Assembly: GCA_964389375.1 (NCBI GenBank)
Contig: CAYMDP010000030.1
Coordinates: 1 to 35,015, forward strand
Source: CAYMDP01 sp964389375
Lineage (GTDB): Bacteria > Bdellovibrionota > Bdellovibrionia > Bdellovibrionales > UBA1609
Reading direction: 5' to 3'
DNA length: 35,015 bases
Each line of letters starts with the position of its first letter. The stretch's first letter is position 1. Under the pieces are notes generated by a model. It had not been told where the DNA came from. It searched no databases and saw only the letters and a list, made by a program, of their open reading frames with translations. The position numbers and the translations under genes were made by a program. This document shows positions 1 through 7,282 of this stretch, piece after piece.

Positions 1-387
1 CCCAAAGCCGCCTACAATGGCCTTTTGGCTCGTGGTTGGAAGCCGCTTTCGTTTGAAAACTACTTAGTGTCAAACGATACCGAGTACAATCCTTGTACGG
101 ATATCGATCCCCCAGTGATCTCTGGACTTCAATCTTCTTTTGATCCAGATGCTGGACGCTTCGTAACTTGGACAACGAATATCCCTGCGACGTCTCAGGT
201 GCTATATATCAATAAGTCTACGGGTGCGGTCTTTATCACTGAAAGTGATAACGTCTTAAGAACAAGCCACCGAGTCATGTTGACGGGATTAATTCCTCCG
301 GGCACAGAGTTCGAGATTCGGGCGATTTCTGTCTCTGGAAATATGGGTCGAACAGTCAGCGATCCAATTACGATCCTCGCTCCATAA
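1..387 (+). CDS. C-terminal part of a secreted protein with a fibronectin-III-like domain (5' truncated by the window edge)
   Basis: The reading frame is open from base 1 with no start in view, so only the C-terminal 128 residues are visible. From about residue 45 the sequence looks like one fibronectin type III / Ig-like beta-sandwich of the kind that ends many secreted hydrolases and adhesins. It begins with PPVISGL, continues with a WTTNIPATSQVLY strand pair and an HRVMLTGLIPPGTEFEIRA segment, and ends on a GNMGRTVSDP strand. Such domains usually mediate binding or act as spacers rather than catalysis. The upstream residues (GLLARGWKPLSFENY) do not identify the parent protein. A strong terminator follows 38 bp downstream, so this gene probably ends its transcript. 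The FN3-like fold is fairly sure; the function of the whole protein is unknown. Confidence 0.6.
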   Translation, partial: PKAAYNGLLARGWKPLSFENYLVSNDTEYNPCTDIDPPVISGLQSSFDPDAGRFVTWTTNIPATSQVLYINKSTGAVFITESDNVLRTSHRVMLTGLIPPGTEFEIRAISVSGNMGRTVSDPITILAP

Positions 388-424
388 ACTTCGGGGGTAA
401 GACCCTGTAAATGATTCTTGATTC

Positions 425-459
425 AATCGGGGTTCAGAAATGATCCCCGATTTTGTTTT
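425..459 (+). terminator. Rho-independent terminator of the FN3-like gene
   Basis: An 8-bp perfect stem (AATCGGGG at 425-432 with CCCCGATT at 445-452) has a 12-nt loop and is followed by TTGTTTT. It lies just after the FN3-like gene and ends 36 bp before the DUF1820 start, separating the two transcripts. Confidence 0.8.
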
Positions 460-494
460 ACGAGCCCCACCTTCTAAGGTTAAAAGCCTCTTCT

Positions 495-830
495 ATGGCT
501 AGCAAATCCGCAGACAGCACATTTTTCCTCGTGACTTACCGTGACCCCAAAGATGGAAGCTCTATTGAGGTGAAGGTCAAAAAAATTGAGGACTCTTCAT
601 TGGGGCTTAGCTTCGTAAAGCTCTCAGAGTTTATCTTCGAAACAGGATCTGCAATTGTTCAACCCACAGAAGAGCAACTTAAGAAACGTTTCGAGAACGT
701 TAAAAGCCTTCATCTGAATGTCTATTCGATCTTGGCCATTGAAGAACTCGGCATGAACCACATTGGATTAAAATTTCGTAAAGATAAATCCAACCTACTT
801 TCTTTCCCATCCGATCTGAACCCCCGCTAG
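495..830 (+). CDS. DUF1820 family protein
   Basis: A small cytoplasmic protein of 111 residues. The pattern LVTYRDPKDGSSIEVKVKKI, then SLGLSFVKLSEFIFE, then QPTEEQLKKRFENVKSLHL and YSILAIEEL matches the DUF1820 family as I know it from Proteobacteria. That family has an LxVDPTEERLRxEF-type motif followed by a VIRIDEVE-type strand. Its function is not established. The ATG at 495 is chosen because the frame opens in a TTG at 453 inside the upstream terminator; AAGG at 476-479 is a weak, distant ribosome-binding site. The TAG stop is formed by the left end of the inverted-repeat element at 828-925, so the native C-terminus may have been cut or changed. The residues before the stop are SFPSDLNPR. 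Confidence 0.65.
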   Translation: MASKSADSTFFLVTYRDPKDGSSIEVKVKKIEDSSLGLSFVKLSEFIFETGSAIVQPTEEQLKKRFENVKSLHLNVYSILAIEELGMNHIGLKFRKDKSNLLSFPSDLNPR

Positions 831-925
831 GGCGTGTCCTCATTTCACGATACCTCTAATTCGTTTAATTTTGAGTTGGAGCGAGGCGCGACGACGAAGG
901 ACTGATGAAATGAGGACACGCCCTA
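828..925. mobile_element. 98-bp MITE-like element with 20-bp perfect terminal inverted repeats
   Basis: Perfect 20-bp inverted repeats lie at 828-847 and 906-925 (TAGGGCGTG at the left end, CACGCCCTA at the right) around a 58-nt non-coding interior. Both ends begin with TA, which fits a TA target duplication as seen with IS630/Tc1-type and some IS5-type transposases; the family assignment is inference. A near-identical copy of one end (18 of 20 bases) occurs alone at 25382-25401, which supports a mobile, multi-copy sequence. There is no transposase gene in the window. The element supplies the stop codon of the DUF1820 gene and separates it from lexA. As RNA it would form a long hairpin. Confidence 0.6.
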
Positions 926-972
926 AACTATTGAAAGGCTTTGGCTTTCTTAGGCTAGTCTAGATTCAAATA

Positions 973-1024
973 ACTTACACTTGACTTACACATAACTTAC
1001 AACTAACTTTTAAATCACTTACAC
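973..1024 (+). promoter_or_regulatory. Array of ACTTACA(C) direct repeats with 11-bp period upstream of lexA (probable LexA operator)
   Basis: Copies of ACTTACA(C) start at 973, 984, 995 and 1017, and a degenerate copy (ACTTTTAA) starts at 1006. All are in one 11-bp register, so the core reads TTAC-N7-TTAC repeated on one face of the helix. The array covers the likely lexA promoter. The half-site TTAC is the same as in the palindromic motif TTAC-N3-GTAA reported for Bdellovibrio bacteriovorus LexA, but no GTAA half-site is present here. The direct-repeat geometry resembles the alphaproteobacterial GTTC-N7-GTTC operator. That LexA binds here is inference from position. Confidence 0.6.
981..1009 (+). 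promoter_or_regulatory. Candidate lexA promoter embedded in the TTAC repeats
   Basis: TTGACT at 981-986 is followed after 17 bp by TAACTT at 1004-1009. The -35 is good and the -10 is weak. Both boxes overlap the direct repeats, so a protein bound to the array would block RNA polymerase, as expected for LexA autorepression. Confidence 0.4.
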
Positions 1025-1064
1025 GGCTGAATCTATCTCGGATAAGCCAACCAGAGGAGTGATT

Positions 1065-1880
1065 ATGAACAAAAAACAAAGCCCCCCGCGCCCCCTCACA
1101 AGCAAAGAGCGCAATGTTTTAATGTTCATTGAAGACTTCCTTCAAAGCCACGAAGGTCTTGCACCCTCTTTTCAAGAGATTCGAGATCATTTTGGTTTTG
1201 CTTCACTAAACTCCGTTCAACGCTACCTTAAACAACTGCAAAGCAAAGAGTACATTCATATCCCCAGTGGCAATCAAAAACGCGCCATTACTCTGTTGCA
1301 AGCTTCTAACACCGTCACAAATCTTTTGAGTCAGTTGCCCCAACCCGGCCACGGTCTCAAAACAACCCAAAACCCATTTCTATCCAACCTACAACAGAGG
1401 GGGGCTTCGCCACTGGAAATTCCAGTTGCGGAGTCCCTTTATGTTCCTCTTCTCGGAAAAGTGGCCGCGGGTCAGCCGATTGAAGCCAACGAGCACAATG
1501 AATTTATTCAAGCGCCCTCGCACCTTTTAAAAGACCCAGGTCAATCCTATGCTCTCACCGTACAGGGGCAATCTATGATTGATGATGGAATCATGGATGG
1601 GGACATTTTGCTGATTCAATCCAAGAACCGAGCCTCTAATGGAGAAACCATTATTGCTATGATTGAAAATGAATCCACAGTAAAAAGATTTTATTTACAT
1701 CCAAAGCTAAAGAAAGATTCAGTTATCCACACTTATCCACAGCTTGATGCACAACTCGAGAGCTCAAGCTCTCCTTGGGTTGAGCTTCGGCCTGCAAACT
1801 CAAGTATGAAATCTATGTGGTATCCACCAGACCAAGTTCGCATTCAGGGTGTGGTCGTAGGCTTGATAAGAAAATATTAG
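1065..1880 (+). CDS. lexA: LexA repressor, SOS master regulator
   Basis: LexA represses DNA-damage genes until RecA filaments trigger its self-cleavage. An N-terminal winged helix (residues 10-79) carries the LexA signature PSFQEIRDHFGFASLNSVQRYLKQL. The C-terminal S24 peptidase domain has the Ala135-Gly136 cleavage site (GKVAAGQPIEA), nucleophile Ser170 (GQSMIDDGI) and Lys207 (ESTVKRF). At 271 residues it is longer than the roughly 200-residue E. coli protein. The extra length is mostly a linker at about residues 80-120, rich in Q, L, P and N. The ATG at 1065 is preferred over the GTG at 1059 because AGGAG at 1055-1059 sits 5 nt before it. It heads the imuA-imuB-dnaE2 cassette and lies directly behind the TTAC repeats, so autoregulation is likely. 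Confidence 0.95.
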   Translation: MNKKQSPPRPLTSKERNVLMFIEDFLQSHEGLAPSFQEIRDHFGFASLNSVQRYLKQLQSKEYIHIPSGNQKRAITLLQASNTVTNLLSQLPQPGHGLKTTQNPFLSNLQQRGASPLEIPVAESLYVPLLGKVAAGQPIEANEHNEFIQAPSHLLKDPGQSYALTVQGQSMIDDGIMDGDILLIQSKNRASNGETIIAMIENESTVKRFYLHPKLKKDSVIHTYPQLDAQLESSSSPWVELRPANSSMKSMWYPPDQVRIQGVVVGLIRKY

Positions 1881-1921
1881 GCCTTAGTTGTTAAAAACAT
1901 TTTAAGTTTGGGAGGCGACTC

Positions 1922-2590
1922 GTGTCGGCCCTTGCACTCGATCAGTTGAAAAAACAACTGGGCTCGAAGCTTATTGCCTATCATCGGGCAAGCTCAAGTT
2001 CAGGACTTCCAACAGGAGACGCTGAGTTCGATCAGTTTCTTGCTTGGAAGGGTTTGCCGAAGACTGGTTTATCTTATTTTTATGGCGACTATGGACTTGG
2101 GGCCACTTCACTTGGGCTTCAAGCCGCCAGCAATTGTCTGACAGAAAAAAAGTGGGTCGCTTGGCTCGGTCAAAGTGCATTAAGCCTTTGCCCTTGGCCC
2201 CTTGTGCAAAAAGGAATTCCCCTTTCACAATTTCTTATGGTTTCTGCAAATCCAGATCAACCCAAGCAACTTCTTTGGATCATTCAAGAACTGCTGTCTT
2301 TATCTTTATTTGATCTTATTTTATGTGACCTTGGTGAAAGCAAAATAAAAACACATCAGTTGATGAAGTTAAACAAACTGATGCGGCAACAAAACTGTGG
2401 CCTTCTGTTTTTAAGCTCTAAAGCTCCCTATAGCTCTTGTTTGTTTTCTTTAGTTGTTCAGTTCTCTGCAAATTTTTTTACCATCGAACGCGCTCTTCAC
2501 CGACCAACACCCCATATTCTTCAAAGGAGATCACCACATGCGAACCTTATGCCTCAATTTGCAAAAGAACGAAAATCCCTCAGTCGCTGA
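1922..2590 (+). CDS. imuA: ImuA-like mutasome protein (RecA/SulA-related)
   Basis: ImuA proteins are RecA-fold accessory factors of the ImuA-ImuB-DnaE2 translesion synthesis complex; in Myxococcus and Pseudomonas systems ImuA helps recruit or regulate the polymerase. This 222-residue protein opens with the typical LPTGDAEFDQFLAWKGLPKTGLSYFYG and a degenerate P-loop-like GDYGLGATSLGLQ. A LFDLILCDLGE strand stands in the Walker B position, followed by CGLLFLSSKA. The P-loop lacks the canonical GK[ST], so ATP binding is doubtful. Start GTG at 1922 has GGAGG 6 nt upstream. It begins 41 bp after lexA and its 3' end overlaps imuB by 53 bp, which supports one transcript and translational coupling. 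The name rests on the neighbourhood as much as on sequence. Confidence 0.8.
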   Translation: MSALALDQLKKQLGSKLIAYHRASSSSGLPTGDAEFDQFLAWKGLPKTGLSYFYGDYGLGATSLGLQAASNCLTEKKWVAWLGQSALSLCPWPLVQKGIPLSQFLMVSANPDQPKQLLWIIQELLSLSLFDLILCDLGESKIKTHQLMKLNKLMRQQNCGLLFLSSKAPYSSCLFSLVVQFSANFFTIERALHRPTPHILQRRSPHANLMPQFAKERKSLSR

Positions 2591-3848
2591 GAACTTTCTG
2601 GTCTTTAGCCCTCAGGTTTATTTTCGTGATCCCCAGTTGGTGTTCTTAGATATCTCTAAGACCGCCCATCTTTTTGGCGGAGAAAAGCAAGTTTTAGGTG
2701 AAGCTTTAAAACTTTCAAAAGAGTTCTTTCCTCAGGCACGGGCCGCAATTTCGAACACGCCTGCAAGTGCTCAGGTCTTTAGTTCGGAATATGAGTCTTA
2801 TATTTGTAGTCCTTTGCAAGAGCGCGAAGATCTTTCTTCGCTTCCTTTAAAAGCCCTGACTCAACTGGAAGGCCTGATCGCCTGGAATCGCCCTTCTGAG
2901 ATCGAAGATATCGTTCATTTTTTTCAGCTTCTGGGTTTAAGCCGCATTGGAGAAATCCGTAGTTTTGAGATCGAAGCCTTTCGGCAGCGCTGGGGCGAAA
3001 CAGGATCTTTGTTGTGGAAGCGTCTTCATGGTCTCGACAAACAACTGATCTCTCCCCTGCAACCCACCGAATCACTGACGGATTATACACATTTGGATTT
3101 TCCGATTTCTTTGGTGTCCTTTCTTCTTCACTGCATGGAGAAGGCTTTAAAACGACTTTTTCTTCGTCTTGAAGGACGGGGCGAATTTGCGCGCAAACTT
3201 TCTCTTCATCTTCACTGTGAGTATTCGGATCAGTATCACTTGATTGAGCTGTCCCCCAATACCCCGAATCGCAACTTAGATTTATATATGAAGCTTCTCG
3301 AGAATAAAGTCGCTCAGCTGGATTTAGAAAACCCCATTAAAGAATTTGAGATTGAAATCACTCCTTGCCCCGAGAATATCCGGCAGCTTGATTTTTGGGA
3401 GCCCAGAACGAGTGATCGAGAAAAATTGCACCAGATGATCAGCGTTTTTCAACAGGCCTCGATCACCACAGGCTTTTTAAAACCTAAAAATGAAATCATG
3501 CCAGAAGAGTCTTGGGAGATCAGCCCAGACTTTGAAGACTTTGATCATATTGAAGACCAAGTCAGTGTTGAGGGGCAAAGTTTTGAAATTCGCAATGCTT
3601 ATAGCCAAGCTTTGTCCCAGGCCCCGCGCCCTTCAAGAATTTTACGCCAAGCGCGTAGACTGACAAGCCAACAAATCAAGCGCTTACAATTTTTAAGTCA
3701 ACGCCCCATCGAGCGCCTTGAAGAAGGCTGGTGGGAAAAGTCCCGTGGTCGAGACTATTATTTTGCATTAGATCGCAAAGGCGAAATGCTGTGGGTTTAT
3801 TACGACCAAATCGAAGATCAATTCTTTTTACACGGCTACTTCGACTGA
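2538..3848 (+). CDS. imuB: ImuB, catalytically inactive Y-family polymerase homologue of the mutasome
   Basis: ImuB is a Y-family-like scaffold that bridges the beta clamp, ImuA and DnaE2 during SOS mutagenesis. The ATG at 2538 follows AAGGAG (2524-2529) by 8 nt. The longer open frame back to 2454 has no such signal. The 436-residue protein starts MRTLCLNLQ, where catalytic Y-polymerases have an acidic DxDxFF motif; as in other ImuB proteins, those acids are missing. A little-finger-like region follows. A probable clamp-binding motif QLDFWEP lies near residue 295, and the C-terminal signature RPIERLEEGWW...RDYYFALDRKGEMLWVYYD...FFLHGYFD is typical of ImuB. It overlaps imuA; a long palindromic element then separates it from dnaE2. 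Confidence 0.9.
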   Translation: MRTLCLNLQKNENPSVAENFLVFSPQVYFRDPQLVFLDISKTAHLFGGEKQVLGEALKLSKEFFPQARAAISNTPASAQVFSSEYESYICSPLQEREDLSSLPLKALTQLEGLIAWNRPSEIEDIVHFFQLLGLSRIGEIRSFEIEAFRQRWGETGSLLWKRLHGLDKQLISPLQPTESLTDYTHLDFPISLVSFLLHCMEKALKRLFLRLEGRGEFARKLSLHLHCEYSDQYHLIELSPNTPNRNLDLYMKLLENKVAQLDLENPIKEFEIEITPCPENIRQLDFWEPRTSDREKLHQMISVFQQASITTGFLKPKNEIMPEESWEISPDFEDFDHIEDQVSVEGQSFEIRNAYSQALSQAPRPSRILRQARRLTSQQIKRLQFLSQRPIERLEEGWWEKSRGRDYYFALDRKGEMLWVYYDQIEDQFFLHGYFD

Positions 3849-3851
3849 TTT

Positions 3852-3989
3852 TTTATCGGGGGAATTTTATTTATTTTTATTAAGTGCTCCGCCTCAGCCT
3901 TCGGACAGTCCTCGGTCTGCCTTCGGCAGCTCTCCGGAACTCGTCTTCGGCGGACACTTAATAAAAATAAAGAAAATTTCCCCGATAAA
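3852..3989. repeat. Long palindromic element, copy 1 (shared GC-rich core inside locus-specific arms)
   Basis: Outer arms 3852-3885 and 3956-3989 are inverted repeats of 34 bp with two mismatches, rich in A and T (left arm contains TTTATCGGGG, right arm CCCCGATAAA). They enclose a GC-rich core (about 3881-3960) that starts AAGTGCTCCGCCTCAGCC and ends GTCTTCGGCGGACACTT. The core recurs in reverse orientation at 33865-33942 inside quite different arms. The element fills the imuB-dnaE2 gap and could terminate or attenuate transcription into dnaE2. No protein is encoded. Confidence 0.8.
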
Positions 3990-4069
3990 GATAGGGCCTT
4001 GTTGGGATGAGACCTTTCGGTGCTAGATTTTTCTGTGACATAAACCATACTCCCATGCGGTAGCAATAG

Positions 4070-7000
4070 ATGAGGAAATATTCTAAGCCTAAAGCTAAAC
4101 TTCCTGCTGCATTTGCCGCCAGTCTTCGGCCACAAGAACGCAATATTGAATTTGTCGAACTTTTGGGTCGAAGTTATTTTTCTTTTCTGCGCGGAGCTTC
4201 GTCTCCTGAGGAAATGCTTCAGCAGTCCATTGAGAATGGCTATCAGGGCCTGGCCCTTTGTGACTTAAATGGCCTCTATGGAGTCGTTAGAGCTTATCAT
4301 CGCCTAAAAAATCCTTCCTACTTTACAATCGAAACAAAAATTCCTGAAAATTTTCGTTTTCATGTCGGAGCAGAAGTTCAAATTGAAGATAAAAGCAGCT
4401 TCACTCTACTTCCGATGAATAAATACGGCTACGCCAACTTATGCCAACTGATTACCAAAGTGAAAATGTCGGCAAAAAAAGGCTATTCCACCCTTCGACT
4501 TGAGGATATTTTAAAATACTCGGACGATTTGATTCTTTTTGCCTTACCCCCTTGGAATATCAATCATCTAAAACTTTTGAAGAACACGATTTTTGACCGA
4601 CTTTATCTTCCGGTTTGGAAAGATTATACCTGGGAGTCGGTGCAGTTTTATTCGCAAGGCCTAGAGATCGAAAAAAATATCGGCATCCCCCTGTTTGCCA
4701 CCAGTCGCCCCTTTATGCATCATCCGGATCGAAAGCCTCTTCATGATGTGATGACTTGTATTCACCATCAAACCACTTTGCACAAAGCTAAAACTCGCTT
4801 ACTTGGCAATGGCGAGCGGCATTTAAAACAACTTCATGAATTAGGCCTTCTGTGGAAAGAACGACCGGATCTACTAAAACGAACAGTTCAGATTTCGAAT
4901 CGTCTTCAGTTTTCTTTAAGTGAACTTGAATATCAGTACCCGCAACTGCCGCTTCCTGACTTAAAAGCCAGTGATCAGTTTTTAAGAGAACTGGTCTATA
5001 AAGGGATCAAAGAGCGTTACCCTAATGGCTGCAGTTCAAAAATTATACAAACTGTAGAACATGAACTCGCTCTAATTCACGAACTAAAATATGAAGATTA
5101 TTTTTTAACTCTTTGGGATATCTGTCAGTTTGCGAAGCAAAGAAATATTCTGCATCAAGGACGAGGCTCTGCCGCTAACTCCATTGTGTGCTTTGCCTTA
5201 GGACTGACCGCGGTAGATCCCACACAAGTCAGCCTTCTGTTTGAGCGTTTTCTTTCAAAAGAGCGCGGAGAGCCCCCAGATATTGACATCGATTTTGAAA
5301 GTGGCCGAAGGGAAGAAGTGATCCAATATATCTACCAAAAATATGGTTCCCGCCATGCCGCCATGGTCTGCACATTGATTTGTTACCGCTCACGGATGGC
5401 CTTAAGAGAAGCCGCAAAAGTTTTCTCAATCCCCCCTTCAACAATCGATCGAATGGTTCGCACCATGGGCCGCGAAGGGCTTAAGTATCTATTTAGTCAT
5501 CCTGAATTGGCAAAAGAGTGGGGCTTTTCTGAACTTCAGTTTAAAAGACTCCTCGAAATCGCTCGGCAACTTCATGGAGTCCCCAGACATCTTGGAATTC
5601 ATACGGGCGGTTTTTTAATTTCTCAGCGTCCCATTACAGAATGTGTTCCGGTCGAGAAAGCGACAATGGAAAACCGCTATGTGGTTCAGTGGAACAAAGA
5701 TGATCTTGCAACTTTAAAAATGATGAAGATTGATGTCCTAGGGCTTGGAATGTTGACGGCCTTACAAAAATGCTTCGAGCTACTAAAAACACATAAGTCT
5801 ATAGATCTTAAGCTTTATCAAATTCCTCAAGAGGACCCTAAGACCTATCAAATGATTCAAAAAGCCGACACGGTTGGAGTTTTTCAGATCGAGTCCCGGG
5901 CTCAGATGTCCTTACTTCCAAGATTAAAACCAAAAACCTTTTATGATCTTGTGGTCGAAGTCGCCATCGTCAGACCCGGGCCCCTACAAGGTGGAATGGT
6001 TCATCCCTATATTCGCAGACGTCACGGCCTTGAACCCGTTCACTATGCCCATCCAAAACTTAAACCTATATTAAGTAAGACCTTTGGTGTTCCAATTTTT
6101 CAAGAACAGATTATGCAAATTGCTTCAACCGTCTGTGGATTTACACCAGGCGAAGCCGATGAACTTCGTCGGATTATGTCCTCAAGCTGGAATAACTCCG
6201 AAGCCATGAAAGGACTGCGAACCCGACTGATTAACGGAATGCTGGATCATAAGATCTCTTTAAAATATGCCGAGCAAATCTATCAAACGATTATCGGCTT
6301 TGCCTCTTATGGTTTTCCCGAAAGCCATGCTGCAAGTTTTGCCTTGATCACCTATGCAAGTTGTTACCTAAAATGCCATCACCCAGAAGTTTTTGTCTGC
6401 GCCCTTTTAAATAGTCAGCCCATGGGCTTTTATTCTCCACGGGCCCTTATCCAAGATGCGCAAAGGCACAGCATTCGGTTTTTACCCCTTGATGTGCAAC
6501 ATTCTGAATTTGACTATAGCCTTGAGGGCTCTTCAGTGCGCCTTGGCTTTCGCGCCTTATTTGGGGTGCAAATGAAACATGTTGAAAAACTACTTCAGGC
6601 CAGAAAAGAAGAGGGACCCTTTAAAAGTCTTGAAGACCTTGCACGAAGGTCAAAAGCCCCTCGGCCACTTCTGATGTCTATGGCTGCAAGCGGCGCTTTA
6701 AGTTGTTTTGATCCCGAGGTCCGCTCTTTGTTATGGAAGATTCAAGCATTAAACTTAGACCCTTACCTTCTTCAAGCCCCTCTTGCAAAGATAGAGAAAA
6801 ATCTTTTTCCCCAAGAGTCCGAGTGGGAGCAGATGCTTCGAGAATACAAATGGCAGGGCTTTTCTATTGATCGCCACCCCGTCAAAATAGTGCGCCCATT
6901 TTTAAGCCCCACTCAAGATCCCTTTGGACCCTTTCGACGAGCGCAAGATTTAAAAAATATTCGACATCATCAAAAAATTCGGGTTGCGGGGCTCTTAAGC

Positions 7001-7282
7001 CTTCATCAACGCCCCCCTACAGCCAAGGGATTTTCTTTTTTAACCATTGAAGATGAAACAGGACTGATCAATGTGATTCTTGAGCCCCAAGTCTACCAAC
7101 AACACCGAACCGTTTTACAAAATCATTCTTTATTAGAACTGTGTGGACGCTTGCAGAGTGTGGATGGCGTAATTCACCTGAAAAGCGAAATCATCCGACC
7201 CTTATTCCAAACGCTTGAGGCCCTCAATATGCCCAACAAACTCAAGCCTCACCTCGTTGGACAAGGTTTTAGTCGAATCTAA
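4070..7282 (+). CDS. dnaE2: DnaE2/ImuC error-prone DNA polymerase III alpha-type subunit
   Basis: DnaE2 (ImuC) is the catalytic polymerase of the SOS mutasome and extends synthesis across lesions with ImuA and ImuB. At 1070 residues it has the usual DnaE2 length. The N-terminal PHP domain (ELLGRSYFSFLRGASSPEEM) lacks the metal-binding HxH of replicative DnaE, a loss common in this family. The C-family catalytic acids are present: Asp404 and Asp406 in PPDIDIDF, and Asp555 in KIDVLGLGM. The helix-hairpin-helix region and a C-terminal OB fold (KIRVAGLLSLHQRPPTAKGFSFLTIEDETG) follow. An in-frame TAG directly precedes the ATG at 4070, so this is the first possible start; the ribosome-binding site is weak. 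The gene lies 221 bp after imuB behind a long palindrome. Its 3' end overlaps the convergent lipoprotein gene by 81 bp. Confidence 0.95.
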   Translation: MRKYSKPKAKLPAAFAASLRPQERNIEFVELLGRSYFSFLRGASSPEEMLQQSIENGYQGLALCDLNGLYGVVRAYHRLKNPSYFTIETKIPENFRFHVGAEVQIEDKSSFTLLPMNKYGYANLCQLITKVKMSAKKGYSTLRLEDILKYSDDLILFALPPWNINHLKLLKNTIFDRLYLPVWKDYTWESVQFYSQGLEIEKNIGIPLFATSRPFMHHPDRKPLHDVMTCIHHQTTLHKAKTRLLGNGERHLKQLHELGLLWKERPDLLKRTVQISNRLQFSLSELEYQYPQLPLPDLKASDQFLRELVYKGIKERYPNGCSSKIIQTVEHELALIHELKYEDYFLTLWDICQFAKQRNILHQGRGSAANSIVCFALGLTAVDPTQVSLLFERFLSKERGEPPDIDIDFESGRREEVIQYIYQKYGSRHAAMVCTLICYRSRMALREAAKVFSIPPSTIDRMVRTMGREGLKYLFSHPELAKEWGFSELQFKRLLEIARQLHGVPRHLGIHTGGFLISQRPITECVPVEKATMENRYVVQWNKDDLATLKMMKIDVLGLGMLTALQKCFELLKTHKSIDLKLYQIPQEDPKTYQMIQKADTVGVFQIESRAQMSLLPRLKPKTFYDLVVEVAIVRPGPLQGGMVHPYIRRRHGLEPVHYAHPKLKPILSKTFGVPIFQEQIMQIASTVCGFTPGEADELRRIMSSSWNNSEAMKGLRTRLINGMLDHKISLKYAEQIYQTIIGFASYGFPESHAASFALITYASCYLKCHHPEVFVCALLNSQPMGFYSPRALIQDAQRHSIRFLPLDVQHSEFDYSLEGSSVRLGFRALFGVQMKHVEKLLQARKEEGPFKSLEDLARRSKAPRPLLMSMAASGALSCFDPEVRSLLWKIQALNLDPYLLQAPLAKIEKNLFPQESEWEQMLREYKWQGFSIDRHPVKIVRPFLSPTQDPFGPFRRAQDLKNIRHHQKIRVAGLLSLHQRPPTAKGFSFLTIEDETGLINVILEPQVYQQHRTVLQNHSLLELCGRLQSVDGVIHLKSEIIRPLFQTLEALNMPNKLKPHLVGQGFSRI

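Noticed and set aside
960..1060. B. bacteriovorus-type LexA palindrome TTAC-N3-GTAA upstream of lexA
   Set aside because: No GTAA half-site is present; only head-to-tail TTAC copies are seen.
4070..4200. Loss of the PHP metal site in DnaE2 as a new feature
   Set aside because: Degenerate HxH motifs are common among ImuC/DnaE2 proteins, so it is not remarkable.
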